DNA of 64,000 bases from Craterilacuibacter sp. RT1T. GTDB taxonomy: Bacteria > Pseudomonadota > Gammaproteobacteria > Burkholderiales > Chromobacteriaceae. The notes under the pieces were generated by a model. That model was not told the origin of the DNA. It saw only the letters and a list, made by a program, of their open reading frames with translations, and ran no database searches. The DNA is taken from NCBI RefSeq assembly GCF_023502145.1, contig NZ_JAMFLI010000001.1, forward strand, positions 248,001 to 312,000, read 5' to 3'. The translations under genes and the position numbers were made by a program. Positions 18,923-28,422 of this stretch are shown piece after piece (positions within the stretch are counted from its first letter, which is position 1; the number at the start of each line of letters is the position of its first letter).

Positions 18923-20458
18923 TTACATCTCGCGGCGCATAAATTCGCGCGGACGCAAACCCATGGCGAACAGCAGGCCGAAGTAGGCGATGGCACCGAG
19001 CAGTATATGTCCGCTTAGCCACATGGCCCGCTGCCAGGCATGGCCATGCCAGTTGCCCGGCAGCCACTGCTCCAGTGCCAGCAGGACCGCTGCCATAACA
19101 AGCGAAGCCAGTGTGACTTTGACGGTAAACCCGCCCCAGCCGGTTTGTGGCTGATAGATGCCGCGCCGGATCAGCAAGATCAGCAAGGTGAGCGCATTGA
19201 TCAGCGCCGCCAGACCGATGGCCAGTGCGAGGCCTGCATGGCGCAGCTCCCAGATAAAGGCCAGATTCATCAGCTGGGTCATGCCCAGGGTAAAGATGCC
19301 GACCTTGACCGGGGTCTTGATGTCCTGGCGCGCGTAAAAGCCGGGTGCCAGTACCTTGATCAGGATCAGGCCGGTCAGGCCGATCGAGTAGGCGATCAGC
19401 GCTTGCTGCGTCATCAGTGCGTCGTGTGCCGAGAATTTGCCGTACATGAACAAGGTGGCGATCAGCGGCTTGGACATCACCGCCAGGCCGATGGATGCCG
19501 GCAGCGCCAGCAACAGCGACAGGCGTATGCCCCAGTCCAGCAGCTTTGAATACTCTTCCGGCGACTTTTCCGCCGCATGACGCGAGAGCGAGGGCAAAAG
19601 AATGGTGCCTAGCGCCACGCCAAGAATGCCGGTCGGAAACTCCATCAGGCGGTCGGCGTAGTACATCCACGATACGCTGCCCGAAATCAGGAAGGAGGCA
19701 AAAATGGTGTTGATCACCAGCGAAATCTGCGCGATGGACACGCCAAAGATGGCCGGCCCCATCAGCTTGATCACGCGCCACACGGCCGCATCTTTCAGAT
19801 TCAGCCGCGGCCAGACCAGCATGCCTATCTTTTTCAGGTAGGGCAGCTGGTAGGCCAACTGGGCGATGCCGCCGATAAAGACGGCCCATGCCAGCACCAG
19901 CACCGGCGGATCGAAGTAGGGGGCCAGCAGCAGCGAGCAGGCAATAAACGAGACATTCAATAGCGTGGGGGTAAAGGCCGGCACCGAAAACTGGCGCCAG
20001 GTATTGAGTACGCTGCCGGCTAGCGACGAGAGGGAAATAAACAGGATGTAGGGGAAAGTAATGCGCAACAAATCCACCGTCAGCGCAAATTTTTCCGGAC
20101 TGCCGGCAAAGCCCGGCGCGGAGGCCCAGATAATCCACGGCGCAATCAGCATGCCCAGCGCGGTGACTACAAGCAGCACCAAACCCAGCAAGCCGGAAAT
20201 ATCGGCCAGAAAGGCGCGGGTTTCTTCTTCGGTCTTGTTGCGGCGGTATTCGGCCAGCACCGGCACGAAAGCCTGCGAGAAGGCGCCCTCGGCAAAGATG
20301 CGCCGCAACAGGTTGGGCAGTTTGAAGGCGACAAAGAAAGCGTCTGTCGCAAAGCCGGCGCCGAATACGCGGGCAATAATGGCGTCGCGCACGAAACCGA
20401 GAATGCGGGAAACCAGGGTAAAACTGCTGACCGTAGCCAGCGCCTTGAGCAGATTCAT
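18923..20458 (-). CDS. murJ: Lipid II flippase MurJ
   Basis: A 511-residue polytopic membrane protein of the MVF/MOP family with about 14 helices. ATG at 20458 ([20 protein letters not shown]) gives the family N-terminus and the same length as E. coli MurJ; the frame is open 23 codons further upstream. The start has no good ribosome site. The N-terminal block [24 protein letters not shown] and [18 protein letters not shown] are hallmark sequences. It flips lipid II across the inner membrane for peptidoglycan synthesis and is essential in many bacteria. It is transcribed divergently from rpsT. Confidence 0.93.
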   Translation of the reverse strand: MNLLKALATVSSFTLVSRILGFVRDAIIARVFGAGFATDAFFVAFKLPNLLRRIFAEGAFSQAFVPVLAEYRRNKTEEETRAFLADISGLLGLVLLVVTALGMLIAPWIIWASAPGFAGSPEKFALTVDLLRITFPYILFISLSSLAGSVLNTWRQFSVPAFTPTLLNVSFIACSLLLAPYFDPPVLVLAWAVFIGGIAQLAYQLPYLKKIGMLVWPRLNLKDAAVWRVIKLMGPAIFGVSIAQISLVINTIFASFLISGSVSWMYYADRLMEFPTGILGVALGTILLPSLSRHAAEKSPEEYSKLLDWGIRLSLLLALPASIGLAVMSKPLIATLFMYGKFSAHDALMTQQALIAYSIGLTGLILIKVLAPGFYARQDIKTPVKVGIFTLGMTQLMNLAFIWELRHAGLALAIGLAALINALTLLILLIRRGIYQPQTGWGGFTVKVTLASLVMAAVLLALEQWLPGNWHGHAWQRAMWLSGHILLGAIAYFGLLFAMGLRPREFMRREM

Positions 20459-20521
20459 GGGGAGTGACGACTTGTTATTCTGTTGGCAATAGCCCGCCAG
20501 TTTACGCGCGCGGGATTGTTG

Positions 20522-20550
20522 TTGCAAAACCAGTGCTTAACACTTAGAAT
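20522..20550 (+). promoter_or_regulatory. Sigma-70 promoter of rpsT
   Basis: TTGCAA (20522-20527) and TAGAAT (20545-20550) are separated by exactly 17 bases and lie about 37 bases upstream of the rpsT start. Confidence 0.7.
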
Positions 20551-20587
20551 CGCGGGTTTCAGATTCCGCTCATCAGGAGATAGATCC

Positions 20588-20851
20588 ATGGCTAACAGCG
20601 CACAAGCTCGCAAGCGTGCACGCCAAGCTCTCAAGCAGCGCGCGCATAACGCCAGCCTGCGTACTGCGTTCCGTACCGCAGTCAAGAAAGTGCTTAAGAC
20701 AATCGCAGCCGGCAACAAAACCGAAGCTAAAGACGTATTCCAGGCTTCCGTAAAGGTTCTCGACCGTATCGCCGACAAGGGTGTGTTCCACAAGAACAAG
20801 GCCGCTCGCCATAAGAGCCGCCTGTCCGCCCAGATCAAGGCTATGGCCTGA
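20588..20851 (+). CDS. rpsT: 30S ribosomal protein S20
   Basis: An 87-residue protein, lysine/arginine-rich and helical, starting [18 protein letters not shown] after CAGGAGA; the length equals E. coli S20. It binds 16S rRNA in the body of the small subunit. It is monocistronic, with its own promoter and terminator. The reading frame extends upstream of 20588 but is not S20-like. Confidence 0.96.
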   Translation: MANSAQARKRARQALKQRAHNASLRTAFRTAVKKVLKTIAAGNKTEAKDVFQASVKVLDRIADKGVFHKNKAARHKSRLSAQIKAMA

Positions 20852-20875
20852 TCCCAAGCGATCGAACAGAATACG

Positions 20876-20903
20876 CAAAAGCCCCGCATTAGCGGGGCTT
20901 TTG
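20876..20903. terminator. Bidirectional terminator between rpsT and ackA
   Basis: AGCCCCGC (20880-20887) pairs with GCGGGGCT (20892-20899), flanked by CAAA and TTTT, serving the convergent rpsT and ackA. Confidence 0.9.
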
Positions 20904-20921
20904 CTTTTTGGGCGATTTTGT

Positions 20922-22076
20922 TTAGCGGGTAAAAAAAACGGCCGCTTGCCTGGCCATCTCGCCTTCCTCATCGGTAGCCAAGACATAGGCGTGGCGCGGG
21001 CTGTCTGCCTTCGTGAGCCGCGTTTGCCGGGTATTATTGGCTTGGGTGTCGAGCTCGAAACCCAGCCAGCCAAGCCGGGCAAGTATGCGCGCCCGGATTT
21101 CTGCCGCGTGTTCACCTACGCCTGCAGTAAACACCACCGCATCCAGCCCTTCCATGGCCGCCGCCAGCGAGGCCACTTCGCGTGCCGCGCGCCAGCAATA
21201 AAGCTCGATGGCTTGCGCCGCTTCGGGCTGCGTGCTGGCCAAGAGTTCACGCATATCGGCCGAAATGCCGGAGACCCCCAGCAATCCGGAGCGCTTGTAT
21301 AGCTCGTCCCTGACCGCGGCCACACTCATGCCGTGCTTTTCCTGCCAGTAAAGCACCACCTCCGGGTCCAGATTGCCCGGTCGGGTGCCCATCATCAGTC
21401 CGTCCAGCGCGGAAAAGCCCATGCTGGAGGCAATGCTGCGCCCGGCATGGATGGCGCAGGCGCTGGCGCCGCTGCCCAGATGGCAGACCACGGTGCGTGC
21501 TGCCGCGAGTCCCAGTGCCGGCAGCTGGCGATTGATGGCGGCGTAGGACAGGCCGTGAAAGCCGTAGCGGCGCACCCCCTCGTCGTGCCAGTGGCGGGCA
21601 ATGGCGAAGCGGGTGGCTACACTGTCTTGTCCTGCGTGAAATGCGGTGTCGAAGCAGGCCAGTTGCGGCAAGGCAGCATTCTGTGCGCTAAACGCATCAA
21701 TCACGGCTAGACTCGCCGGCTGGTGTAGCGGTGCCAGCGGAATCAGAGTTTCCAGCTCGCTGCGTACCGTAGCCGTGATGGCGGTTGCTTGCTGATAGCG
21801 TGCACCGCCATGCACCACGCGGTGCACGACGCCTTCGGGTATCAGCGCATGCTGCGCCAGCGCGGCAAGCATGGCGGCGACGCCGGCTTCGCGTCCCGCC
21901 TTGCCAATCGCGTGGCTGTGGCTTTGGCCATGCGGGTCGCGAATGTTCAACTGTGCCTGCTCACTGCCGAAGCGGTCCAGCAGACCCTGCAGCAGCAGGG
22001 TCTGGCTGCCGCTTTGATAGGCGCGAAACTTGAGTGTGGACGAGCCGGCATTGACGGCGAGCAGCACGCGCGTCAT
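20922..22076 (-). CDS. ackA: Acetate/propionate family kinase AckA
   Basis: A 384-residue ASKHA-fold kinase that interconverts acetyl phosphate + ADP with acetate + ATP. Motifs: VNAGSSTLKF near the start, CFDTAFHAGQ, HLGSGASACAIHAG and the GALDG-like FSALDGLMMGTRPGNLDP. It is slightly shorter than the usual 395-400 residues. It overlaps the upstream pta-like gene by four bases, so the two are translationally coupled. Confidence 0.92.
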   Translation of the reverse strand: MTRVLLAVNAGSSTLKFRAYQSGSQTLLLQGLLDRFGSEQAQLNIRDPHGQSHSHAIGKAGREAGVAAMLAALAQHALIPEGVVHRVVHGGARYQQATAITATVRSELETLIPLAPLHQPASLAVIDAFSAQNAALPQLACFDTAFHAGQDSVATRFAIARHWHDEGVRRYGFHGLSYAAINRQLPALGLAAARTVVCHLGSGASACAIHAGRSIASSMGFSALDGLMMGTRPGNLDPEVVLYWQEKHGMSVAAVRDELYKRSGLLGVSGISADMRELLASTQPEAAQAIELYCWRAAREVASLAAAMEGLDAVVFTAGVGEHAAEIRARILARLGWLGFELDTQANNTRQTRLTKADSPRHAYVLATDEEGEMARQAAVFFTR

Positions 22077-23005
22077 ACGTGATCCCGTACACGGCGGTGG
22101 CGCGCCAGCACATTGGCGACCGCCGCCGAGGCCAGTCGACCCTGTGCGTCATCGGCGCGGCTGGTCAGCACGATGGGCACGCGCGCGCCCATGACGATGC
22201 CGGCGGACGACGCGGCAGCCAGATAGGTCAGCTGCTTGGCCAGCATATTGCCGGAGACGAGATCGGGCACCAGCAGGATGTCCGGTTCACCCGCCACCAT
22301 GGAGTGGATGCCCTTGGTGTCGGCAGCGGCATGGGAGATGGCATTGTCGAAAGCCAGCGGGCCATCAAGCAAAGCGCCGGTGATCTGGCCGCGCTCGGCC
22401 ATTTTGCACAGGGCAGCGGCATCAATGGTGGAGCGGATTTCCGGGGTCACGGTTTCTACTGCCGACAAAATGGCCACTTTGGGCTGGCTGATACCCAATG
22501 CATGCGCCAGATCAATGGCGTTCTGGCAGATGTGCAGCTTGGTGGTCAGGTCCGGCTCGATATTGATGGCGGCATCGGTAATGAACAGATAGCGCGGATA
22601 GCTCTCCACCTTCATGATAAAAGTGTGGCTGATGCGGCGGTCGGTGCGGATGCCGGTGCGCCGGTCCAGTACCTCGTGCATAAATTCGTCGGTATGCAGA
22701 CTGCCCTTCATCAGAATGTCAGCCTGGCTATTGCGCACCAGTTCGACCGCTTTTTCTGCTGCCGCATGGCTGTGCGGCACATCGATGATCGGCAAGTCGC
22801 CCAGATCCAGCTCCATCTCGTCGGCCAGTTTGCGAATCTTGCCTACCGGGCCGACCAGAATCGGGGTGGCGATATTATTGTCAGCCGCTTCGACTGCGCC
22901 TTGCAGGGCTTCGCGGCTGCAAGGGTGAGCCACCGCCATCGGTATCGGGCCGTTGCGGTGGGCCTGCGCCATGATGTTGGCGAATGCATTGTCGTCATGT
23001 GTCAT
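22073..23005 (-). CDS. pta: Phosphate acetyl/butyryltransferase (short Pta)
   Basis: A 310-residue enzyme of the phosphate acetyl/butyryltransferase family. It lacks the N-terminal DRTGG/P-loop regions of long Pta and has no MaoC domain. Recognisable blocks: PILVGPVGKIRKLA, SQADILMKGSLHTD, TDAAINIEPDLTTK and ALLDGPLAFDNAIS. It exchanges CoA and phosphate on an acyl group, feeding AckA. Short forms can prefer butyryl- or other short acyl-CoAs, so acetyl specificity is inferred from the coupled ackA. fabI lies ten bases upstream. Confidence 0.85.
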   Translation of the reverse strand: MTHDDNAFANIMAQAHRNGPIPMAVAHPCSREALQGAVEAADNNIATPILVGPVGKIRKLADEMELDLGDLPIIDVPHSHAAAEKAVELVRNSQADILMKGSLHTDEFMHEVLDRRTGIRTDRRISHTFIMKVESYPRYLFITDAAINIEPDLTTKLHICQNAIDLAHALGISQPKVAILSAVETVTPEIRSTIDAAALCKMAERGQITGALLDGPLAFDNAISHAAADTKGIHSMVAGEPDILLVPDLVSGNMLAKQLTYLAAASSAGIVMGARVPIVLTSRADDAQGRLASAAVANVLARHRRVRDHV

Positions 23006-23015
23006 GTTTTATTCC

Positions 23016-23792
23016 TCAGGCCATGATATTGCAGCCGCCATCAACATAGATGGTCTGGCCGGTGAGGGAACGTGCGCCATCGGACACCAGGAAGGTGCAG
23101 GTCGCACCGACGTCTTCGATATCAACCAGACGGTGTTGTGGTGCGCGCTGGGTGGCGTCGTCGATCAGGGCGTCAAAGTGGGCAATGCCGCTGGCGGCAC
23201 GGGTTTTCAGCGGGCCGGGCGAGACGGCATGTACGCGTATGCCCTTGGCGCCAAGTTCATGGGCCAGATAGCGGGTGGTGCTTTCCAGCGCCGCCTTGAC
23301 CGGGCCCATAATGTTATAGTTTTCGACGACTTTGTCGGCACCGTGATAGCTCATGGTCAGCAAGGTGCCGCCTTGCTTCATCAGGGGTTCAGCCTGTTTG
23401 GCCAACTCGATAAAGGAGTAGCAGGAAACGCGCATCGCCTGCTGGAAGCCCAAGAGCGAGCAGTCGGTGACGCGGCCGTGCAGATCATCCATCGGGCAGA
23501 AGGCGATGGAGTGAATGACGAAGTCCAGCTGTCCCCATTGCCCGGCAATCGCATCGAACAGCGCCTGCATCTGGCCGGGTTCTTCCACGTCCAGCGGCAT
23601 GACCAGACGGGCATCGACCTGATCGGCCAGAGGGCGTACATATTTTTCCGCCTTGGCATTGAGGTAGGTAATCGCGAGTTCGGCACCGGCCTCGCGCAGA
23701 CTCTTGGCGCAGCCATAGGCAATGCTGTGCTCATTGGCGATGCCGACGATCAGGCCTTTTTTGCCGGCCAAAAACTGCTTATTGATGTTCAT
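23016..23792 (-). CDS. fabI: Enoyl-ACP reductase FabI-type SDR
   Basis: A 258-residue NADH-dependent SDR of the FabI subgroup. It has the cofactor loop GIANEHSIAYGCAK, the HSIAFCP segment and the catalytic Tyr-x6-Lys in NYNIMGPVK, plus the late blocks SPGPLKTRAASGI and GQTIYVDGGCNIM. It reduces trans-2-enoyl-ACP in the last step of fatty acid elongation. The SYHGADKVVENYN stretch differs from textbook FabI (SYLGAERAI) and it sits in an operon with pta and ackA, so it may be a second, specialised enoyl reductase rather than the housekeeping one. Confidence 0.85.
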   Translation of the reverse strand: MNINKQFLAGKKGLIVGIANEHSIAYGCAKSLREAGAELAITYLNAKAEKYVRPLADQVDARLVMPLDVEEPGQMQALFDAIAGQWGQLDFVIHSIAFCPMDDLHGRVTDCSLLGFQQAMRVSCYSFIELAKQAEPLMKQGGTLLTMSYHGADKVVENYNIMGPVKAALESTTRYLAHELGAKGIRVHAVSPGPLKTRAASGIAHFDALIDDATQRAPQHRLVDIEDVGATCTFLVSDGARSLTGQTIYVDGGCNIMA

Positions 23793-23885
23793 GGTTTTCC
23801 TTTGTGTGCCGTTGTGGGCGCTATGCTTGCATGCGATTGTTGCCGCTATATTGATGCGGCGTTTTTGTGTTGCCCTGCAATCGGA

Positions 23886-24011
23886 TATAATGCCCGGCTA
23901 AAACTTCGCTCTTGCTAGCGGGTCGCTTGTTCGGGATGATGTCCATCATCTACGGACGAATATCTTTGTTGCGATGCAATATAGTTATTTTGCATCAAGT
24001 CGTCGTCGACT
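23886..24011 (+). promoter_or_regulatory. Promoter and hairpin-rich leader of fmdB-DUF502-aspS
   Basis: A perfect -10 TATAAT (23886-23891) lacks a strong -35; TTTGTG at 23864-23869 is the best candidate. The roughly 125-base leader then contains three consecutive inverted repeats: GATGATG/CATCATC (23935-23950), GATGCAA/TTGCATC (23973-23996) and AGTCG/CGACT (23998-24011). The last ends just before the GGGG site of fmdB. No known riboswitch was recognised. Confidence 0.45.
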
Positions 24012-24023
24012 CGGGGAAAAAAG

Positions 24024-24263
24024 ATGCCTATTTATGAATACCGTTGCGAAAAATGTGGCAAACAGCACGAACACTTGCAAAAACTCAGCGATGAGCCGAT
24101 TGCCCAGTGCCCGTCGTGCGGTAGTGCCGATTACAGCAAGATGCTGACCTGTGCCGGCTTTCAGCTAAAGGGTTCGGGCTGGTACGAGTCCGACTTCAAG
24201 AACGGTAGCAAGCCTGCCGCCGCACATGCTTGCGGCACCGGCGCTTGTGGCGGCTGTGGCTGA
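24024..24263 (+). CDS. FmdB family zinc-ribbon protein
   Basis: 79 residues. The N-terminal zinc ribbon has four cysteines (Cys8, Cys11, Cys29, Cys32) in MPIYEYRCEKCG...QCPSCG, the standard FmdB pattern, followed by FQLKGSGWYESDF. The C-terminus is rich in Ala, Gly and Cys (ACGTGACGGCG). Function is unknown; in many Proteobacteria it precedes a DUF502 gene and aspS, exactly as here. Confidence 0.9.
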   Translation: MPIYEYRCEKCGKQHEHLQKLSDEPIAQCPSCGSADYSKMLTCAGFQLKGSGWYESDFKNGSKPAAAHACGTGACGGCG

Positions 24264-24264
24264 G

Positions 24265-24909
24265 ATGAAACATATCAAGCTGACCCTCCGGGCTTACCTT
24301 GTCACCGGCATCCTGATCTGGCTGCCGCTGGCGGTGACTTTGTGGGTGCTGGACATGATAGTCGGCACGCTGGACCAGACTTTGCTGCTGTTGCCGGATG
24401 CCTGGCGCCCGCATAGCCTGTTCGGCTTCGATATTCCGGGTTTGGGCGTGGTGCTGTCGGTGCTGGTGCTGCTGGGCACCGGCATGGTGGCCGCCAATGT
24501 ATTGGGGCAGCGTTTGTTCGATTATTGGGATGCGCTGATGTCGCGCATTCCGGTGGTCAAGAGCATTTACAGCAGCGTCAAACAAGTGAGCGACACGCTG
24601 TTTTCCGATACCGGCCAGTCGTTCAAGAAACCCTTGCTGGTTCAGTTCCCGCATCAGGGTTTATGGACGGTGGCTTTTCAGACCGGCTCTTTACCCGATA
24701 GCGTCAGCCAGTCGCTGGCGGATCTCGGCGACGAATATATAGGCGTGTATGTGCCGACCATTCCTAACCCGACTTCGGGCTATTTTGTGATGGTGGCCAA
24801 GAAAGAGACGCGCGAGCTCGGCATGACTGTCGACGAGGCACTCAAGTACGCAATTTCCATGGGTATGGTGGCGCCAGCCGCGCCCCAGCAGGCCGGCAAG
24901 AAGCGATAA
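24265..24909 (+). CDS. DUF502 family membrane protein
   Basis: 214 residues. ATG at 24265 begins one base after the fmdB stop ([21 protein letters not shown]). Two hydrophobic helices (about 11-33 and 58-80) are followed by the family block [21 protein letters not shown] and a soluble C-terminal domain. The function is not established. Tight spacing indicates co-transcription with fmdB and probably aspS. Confidence 0.88.
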   Translation: MKHIKLTLRAYLVTGILIWLPLAVTLWVLDMIVGTLDQTLLLLPDAWRPHSLFGFDIPGLGVVLSVLVLLGTGMVAANVLGQRLFDYWDALMSRIPVVKSIYSSVKQVSDTLFSDTGQSFKKPLLVQFPHQGLWTVAFQTGSLPDSVSQSLADLGDEYIGVYVPTIPNPTSGYFVMVAKKETRELGMTVDEALKYAISMGMVAPAAPQQAGKKR

Positions 24910-24955
24910 GCATCCGGCGCGAACCCCACTTCAACCCTTCAAGAAACAGAACATA

Positions 24956-26758
24956 ATGCGAACCGATTACTGCGGACTTATCGATACCAAATACCTGGGC
25001 CAGACCGTGACCGTCAAGGGCTGGGCTCACCGTCGTCGCGACCATGGCGGCGTGATCTTTATCGACTTGCGCGACCGTGAAGGTCTGGTGCAGGTGGTGA
25101 TCGATCCGGATACCCCGGAAGCCTTCGCGACCGCGGACAGCGCACGTAACGAATTTGTGCTGTCCATTAGCGGCATCGTGCGTGCCCGTCCGGAAGGCAC
25201 GGCCAATAGCAAGATGATCTCTGGCGAAATCGAAATCCTGGCCAAGGAAATCGAGATCCTCAATACCGCCGCGACGCCACCGTTCCAGATCGACGACGAA
25301 AACATCTCCGAGAACGTGCGTCTGCTCAACCGCGTGATTGATTTGCGCCGTGCGCCGATGCAGAAAAACCTGCGCATGCGCTACCGCGTGGCAATGGGCG
25401 TGCGCCAGTATCTGGATGCACAGGGCTTTATCGACATCGAAACGCCGATGCTGACCCGTTCCACACCGGAAGGTGCCCGTGACTATCTGGTGCCATCGCG
25501 TGTGCATCCGGGCGAATTCTTCGCCCTGCCGCAGTCGCCACAGCTGTTCAAGCAGCTGTTGATGGTGGCCGGTTTCGACCGCTACTACCAGATCGTAAAG
25601 TGCTTCCGCGACGAAGACTTGCGCGCCGACCGTCAGCCTGAGTTCACCCAGATCGATATCGAAACGTCTTTCCTCGATGAAAACCAGATCATGGACATCA
25701 CCGAAGGCATGACGCGCCAGATCTTCAACGACGTGATGGGTGTGGAGCTGGGTGCTTTCCCGCGCATGACTTACGCCGACGCGATGTTCTACTACGGTTC
25801 GGACAAGCCGGATATGCGCGTGAACCTCAAGTTCACCGAGCTGACCGACCTGATGAAGACCGAAGAATTCAAGGTGTTCCGTGGTGCAGCCGACATGCCA
25901 AACGGTCGTGTGGTGGCGCTGCGCGTGCCGGGTGGCGCAGCCATCTCGCGCAAGGAAATCGACGAGTACACCAAGTTCGCGTCCATTTATGGTGCCAAGG
26001 GTCTGGCCTATATCAAGGTCAACGACAAGACCCAGATCACCAATGACGAAACCAGCGGTTTGCAGTCGCCTATCGTCAAGTTCCTGTCCGTGCCTGCGCT
26101 GGAAGAAATCATGGCGCGTACCGGTGCCGACAACGGCGACATCATCTTCTTTGGTGCCGACAAGGCCAAGGTGGTGAACGAGGCGATCGGTGCATTGCGC
26201 ATCAAGATCGGCCACGAGCGCGGCGAAGCCGGCGGCTTCTTTGTGCGCGAATGGCGTCCGCTGTGGGTGGTGGACTTCCCTGTGTTTGAACACGACGAAG
26301 AGGCCGATCGCTGGGTGGCCGTGCATCATCCGTTCACCGCGCCTAAGCCGGGTCACGATGACCTGCTGGAAAGCAATCCGGCCGCCTGTATCGCGCGCGC
26401 CTACGATATGGTGCTTAACGGTTGGGAAATCGGTGGCGGCTCCATCCGTATCCACCAGGCCGCAGTGCAGGAGAAAGTCTTCTCCGCGCTCAAGATCAGC
26501 CCGGAAGAGCAGCAGAACAAGTTCGGCTTCCTGCTGGACAACCTGAAGTTCGGTGCGCCGCCGCATGGTGGTCTGGCCTTTGGTCTGGACCGTCTGGTGA
26601 CGCTGATGGCGGGTGCCGAGTCGATCCGCGACGTGATTGCCTTCCCTAAGACCCAGCGCGCCCAGTGCCTGCTGACCAATGCGCCAAATGCCGTGGACGA
26701 GAAGCAGCTCAAAGAGCTGAACCTGCGCCTGCGCCAGAAGGCCGAGCCTAGCGCTTAA
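24956..26758 (+). CDS. aspS: Aspartate--tRNA ligase
   Basis: A 600-residue class IIb synthetase. It begins [20 protein letters not shown], with an N-terminal OB-fold anticodon domain, class II motif 2 ([18 protein letters not shown]), the bacterial GAD insertion (about 290-420) and motif 3 ([16 protein letters not shown]). It charges tRNA-Asp. Whether it also mischarges tRNA-Asn depends on GatCAB and AsnRS, not visible here. Codon use looks highly biased, as expected for a strongly expressed gene. Confidence 0.95.
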   Translation: MRTDYCGLIDTKYLGQTVTVKGWAHRRRDHGGVIFIDLRDREGLVQVVIDPDTPEAFATADSARNEFVLSISGIVRARPEGTANSKMISGEIEILAKEIEILNTAATPPFQIDDENISENVRLLNRVIDLRRAPMQKNLRMRYRVAMGVRQYLDAQGFIDIETPMLTRSTPEGARDYLVPSRVHPGEFFALPQSPQLFKQLLMVAGFDRYYQIVKCFRDEDLRADRQPEFTQIDIETSFLDENQIMDITEGMTRQIFNDVMGVELGAFPRMTYADAMFYYGSDKPDMRVNLKFTELTDLMKTEEFKVFRGAADMPNGRVVALRVPGGAAISRKEIDEYTKFASIYGAKGLAYIKVNDKTQITNDETSGLQSPIVKFLSVPALEEIMARTGADNGDIIFFGADKAKVVNEAIGALRIKIGHERGEAGGFFVREWRPLWVVDFPVFEHDEEADRWVAVHHPFTAPKPGHDDLLESNPAACIARAYDMVLNGWEIGGGSIRIHQAAVQEKVFSALKISPEEQQNKFGFLLDNLKFGAPPHGGLAFGLDRLVTLMAGAESIRDVIAFPKTQRAQCLLTNAPNAVDEKQLKELNLRLRQKAEPSA

Positions 26759-26780
26759 GCTGCGGCTGTAAAGACCGAGA

Positions 26781-26806
26781 AGGGTGCCCTGGGGCACCCT
26801 TTTTTT
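26781..26806 (+). terminator. Terminator after aspS
   Basis: AGGGTGCC (26781-26788) pairs with GGCACCCT (26793-26800), followed by six T. Confidence 0.92.
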
Positions 26807-27137
26807 GGATTCAGGCCCTGCGCCGGGGGGGTATGGAGGGCGCGGTGGCGGGCTATTCATGCCTTAGCGACCTGGTTCCGTCAGGCTGTGCTTTGGTCTG
26901 TGGCTATGTTTTTGAGGCTGCGCGAGCGTTTGGGAGCTGGCGATGCAAGAGGCCGGTCGCATCTGGCCTCTTTAGCCTGTATGCCGCGCAGCGGACGGGA
27001 ATTGAGGTAAGAGGATCGTACGGAGTAGAGGCAAGCCGTGCGCGTGTAGCCGGGTATCGGGTTCAGCATGCCAAGGATTTGCAAGTTGTGGCCAAGTCAG
27101 GCTGCGTGGGGTGGCTGGCCCACGCAAGCTGACGATT
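26807..27137. other. Gene-free gap between aspS and oxyR
   Basis: About 330 bases without a convincing gene. It contains a seven-base G run near 26826 and the hairpin element at 26947-26996. A 99-codon frame crosses it but has no ribosome site, no family resemblance and an arginine/glycine-rich composition typical of chance translation. Confidence 0.6.
26947..26996 (+). repeat. Hairpin element, copy A
   Basis: AAGAGGCC (26947-26954) pairs with GGCCTCTT (26965-26972), followed by TTTA and, seven bases on, TATGCCGCGCAGCGGAC (26980-26996), itself able to fold as CCGC/GCGG. The same layout and the same 17-base tail occur at 48237-48283. It is read as a dispersed element or small structured RNA; no known family was recognised. 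Confidence 0.5.
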
Positions 27138-28064
27138 TTAAGGGGCTTCCAGCATGCTGACGTTTTCCAGGCCACAGCGGAACACGGCCTGCTGCAGTGC
27201 GTCCAGTGCCTGCTTGCGGAAAAACTGCTTGCGGGCCACCAGCAGAACGCGGCGGGTGGGGGCCGGTAGCGCAAATGGAATAATGGATAGCAGACCTTCG
27301 TCTGCGACGGATACCGAGGTGGCGGGCAATACGGTGATGCCCATGCCGCTGGCGACCATATGGCGTATGGTGTTAAGCGAGCTGCCCTGCACCGCACTGG
27401 CTAGTCCGCCTGCCTGAGCTTGGCGCATGGATAGTTCGCTACAGCTTTGCAATACCTGATCGCGGAAGCAGTTGCCGGCAGACAAAAGCAACACGCTTTC
27501 GTGTGACAGCTCATCGGCATTGATGTGCTTGCGCTTTTCCCACGGGTGTCCCTTGGGCGTGGCCACGACAAAGGCCTCGTCATATAGTGGCCAGGATTGG
27601 GTGCCAGGCTCGTCAAACGGGTCGGCCACAATAATGGCGTCAACTTCGCCGCGTTTGAGCATTTCAGCCAGGCGCGCGGTATAGTTTTCCTCCAGAATGA
27701 GCGGCATGTCGGGTGCCAGAATACGCAGCGCCGGGATCAGCTTGGGTAGCAAGTACGGGCTGATGGTAAAGATAACGCCCAGCTTCAATGGGCCTGCCAG
27801 CTCGTTCTGGTGTTCGCCGGCCAGATGTTTCAGCGTTTCGGCTTCTTCCAGTACCCGTCTTGCCTGTTCCACCACCCGTTCACCTATTTCGGTGACCGCG
27901 ACTTCCTGCCCACCGCGCTCGAACAGGGTGACCGACAGTTCGTCTTCCAGCTTCTTGATGGCAATGGAGAGGGTAGGCTGGCTGACAAAGCAGGTTTGGG
28001 CGGCGCGCCCGAAATGGCGCTCGCGTGCAACCGCCACGATATAACGAAGTTCAGTTAGCGTCAT
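27138..28064 (-). CDS. oxyR: Hydrogen-peroxide sensor OxyR (LysR family)
   Basis: A 308-residue LysR-type regulator: N-terminal HTH (FGRAAQTCFVSQPTLSIAIKKLE) and C-terminal sensor domain. The redox cysteines fall exactly at residues 199 and 208 (GNCFRDQVLQSC), as in E. coli OxyR, so disulfide switching by peroxide is well supported. It lies 97 bases downstream of minE on the same strand. Targets are not visible here. Confidence 0.94.
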   Translation of the reverse strand: MTLTELRYIVAVARERHFGRAAQTCFVSQPTLSIAIKKLEDELSVTLFERGGQEVAVTEIGERVVEQARRVLEEAETLKHLAGEHQNELAGPLKLGVIFTISPYLLPKLIPALRILAPDMPLILEENYTARLAEMLKRGEVDAIIVADPFDEPGTQSWPLYDEAFVVATPKGHPWEKRKHINADELSHESVLLLSAGNCFRDQVLQSCSELSMRQAQAGGLASAVQGSSLNTIRHMVASGMGITVLPATSVSVADEGLLSIIPFALPAPTRRVLLVARKQFFRKQALDALQQAVFRCGLENVSMLEAP

Positions 28065-28122
28065 ACAAAAGAGTCAATTACGCCTGGGGCGTGCCTCGCA
28101 GGGCGGGCAAAAGGAAGCGCAT

Positions 28123-28144
28123 GCCCATGCACCGAGGCATGGGC
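28123..28144. repeat. Hairpin between minE and oxyR
   Basis: GCCCATGC (28123-28130) pairs perfectly with GCATGGGC (28137-28144) around a six-base loop. No T-run follows on either strand, so it is more likely a processing or stabilising stem than a terminator. Confidence 0.5.
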
Positions 28145-28161
28145 CGCAAGCCTGGCCGGTG

Positions 28162-28419
28162 TCAGCGGTTTTTTTCCGGCAACACGATGTTAACTTCCAG
28201 TACTTCGAAGTTGTCCTGACGTTCCAGTTGAACCTTGATGTCATCCTGGTTGACGGCAACGTACTTCGAAATGACTTCCATCAGTTCGCGTTGCAAGGCC
28301 GGCAGATAGTCCGGTGTGCCACGACCGCCGCGCTCGTGAGCCAGAATGATCTGCAGGCGCTCGCGTGCGATGGAAGCTGTTTTCTGGCGTTTGCCAAAAA
28401 TCATATCAATCAGCGACAT
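28162..28419 (-). CDS. minE: Cell division topological specificity factor MinE
   Basis: 85 residues. The N-terminal membrane/MinD-contact part is [30 protein letters not shown] and the C-terminal dimerisation domain follows. It stimulates MinD ATPase, driving pole-to-pole oscillation and confining the MinC inhibitor to the poles. It lies three bases after minD. Confidence 0.95.
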   Translation of the reverse strand: MSLIDMIFGKRQKTASIARERLQIILAHERGGRGTPDYLPALQRELMEVISKYVAVNQDDIKVQLERQDNFEVLEVNIVLPEKNR

Positions 28420-28422
28420 CCA

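Noticed and set aside
24842-26860. 672-codon antisense frame opposite aspS
   Set aside because: Shadow of a strongly codon-biased gene; no domain can be recognised.
26833-27132. 99-codon plus-strand frame after aspS
   Set aside because: It lies past the aspS terminator, lacks a ribosome site and runs through the hairpin element; likely chance.
28123-28144. minE terminator
   Set aside because: The stem is perfect but no T-run follows on the minus strand.
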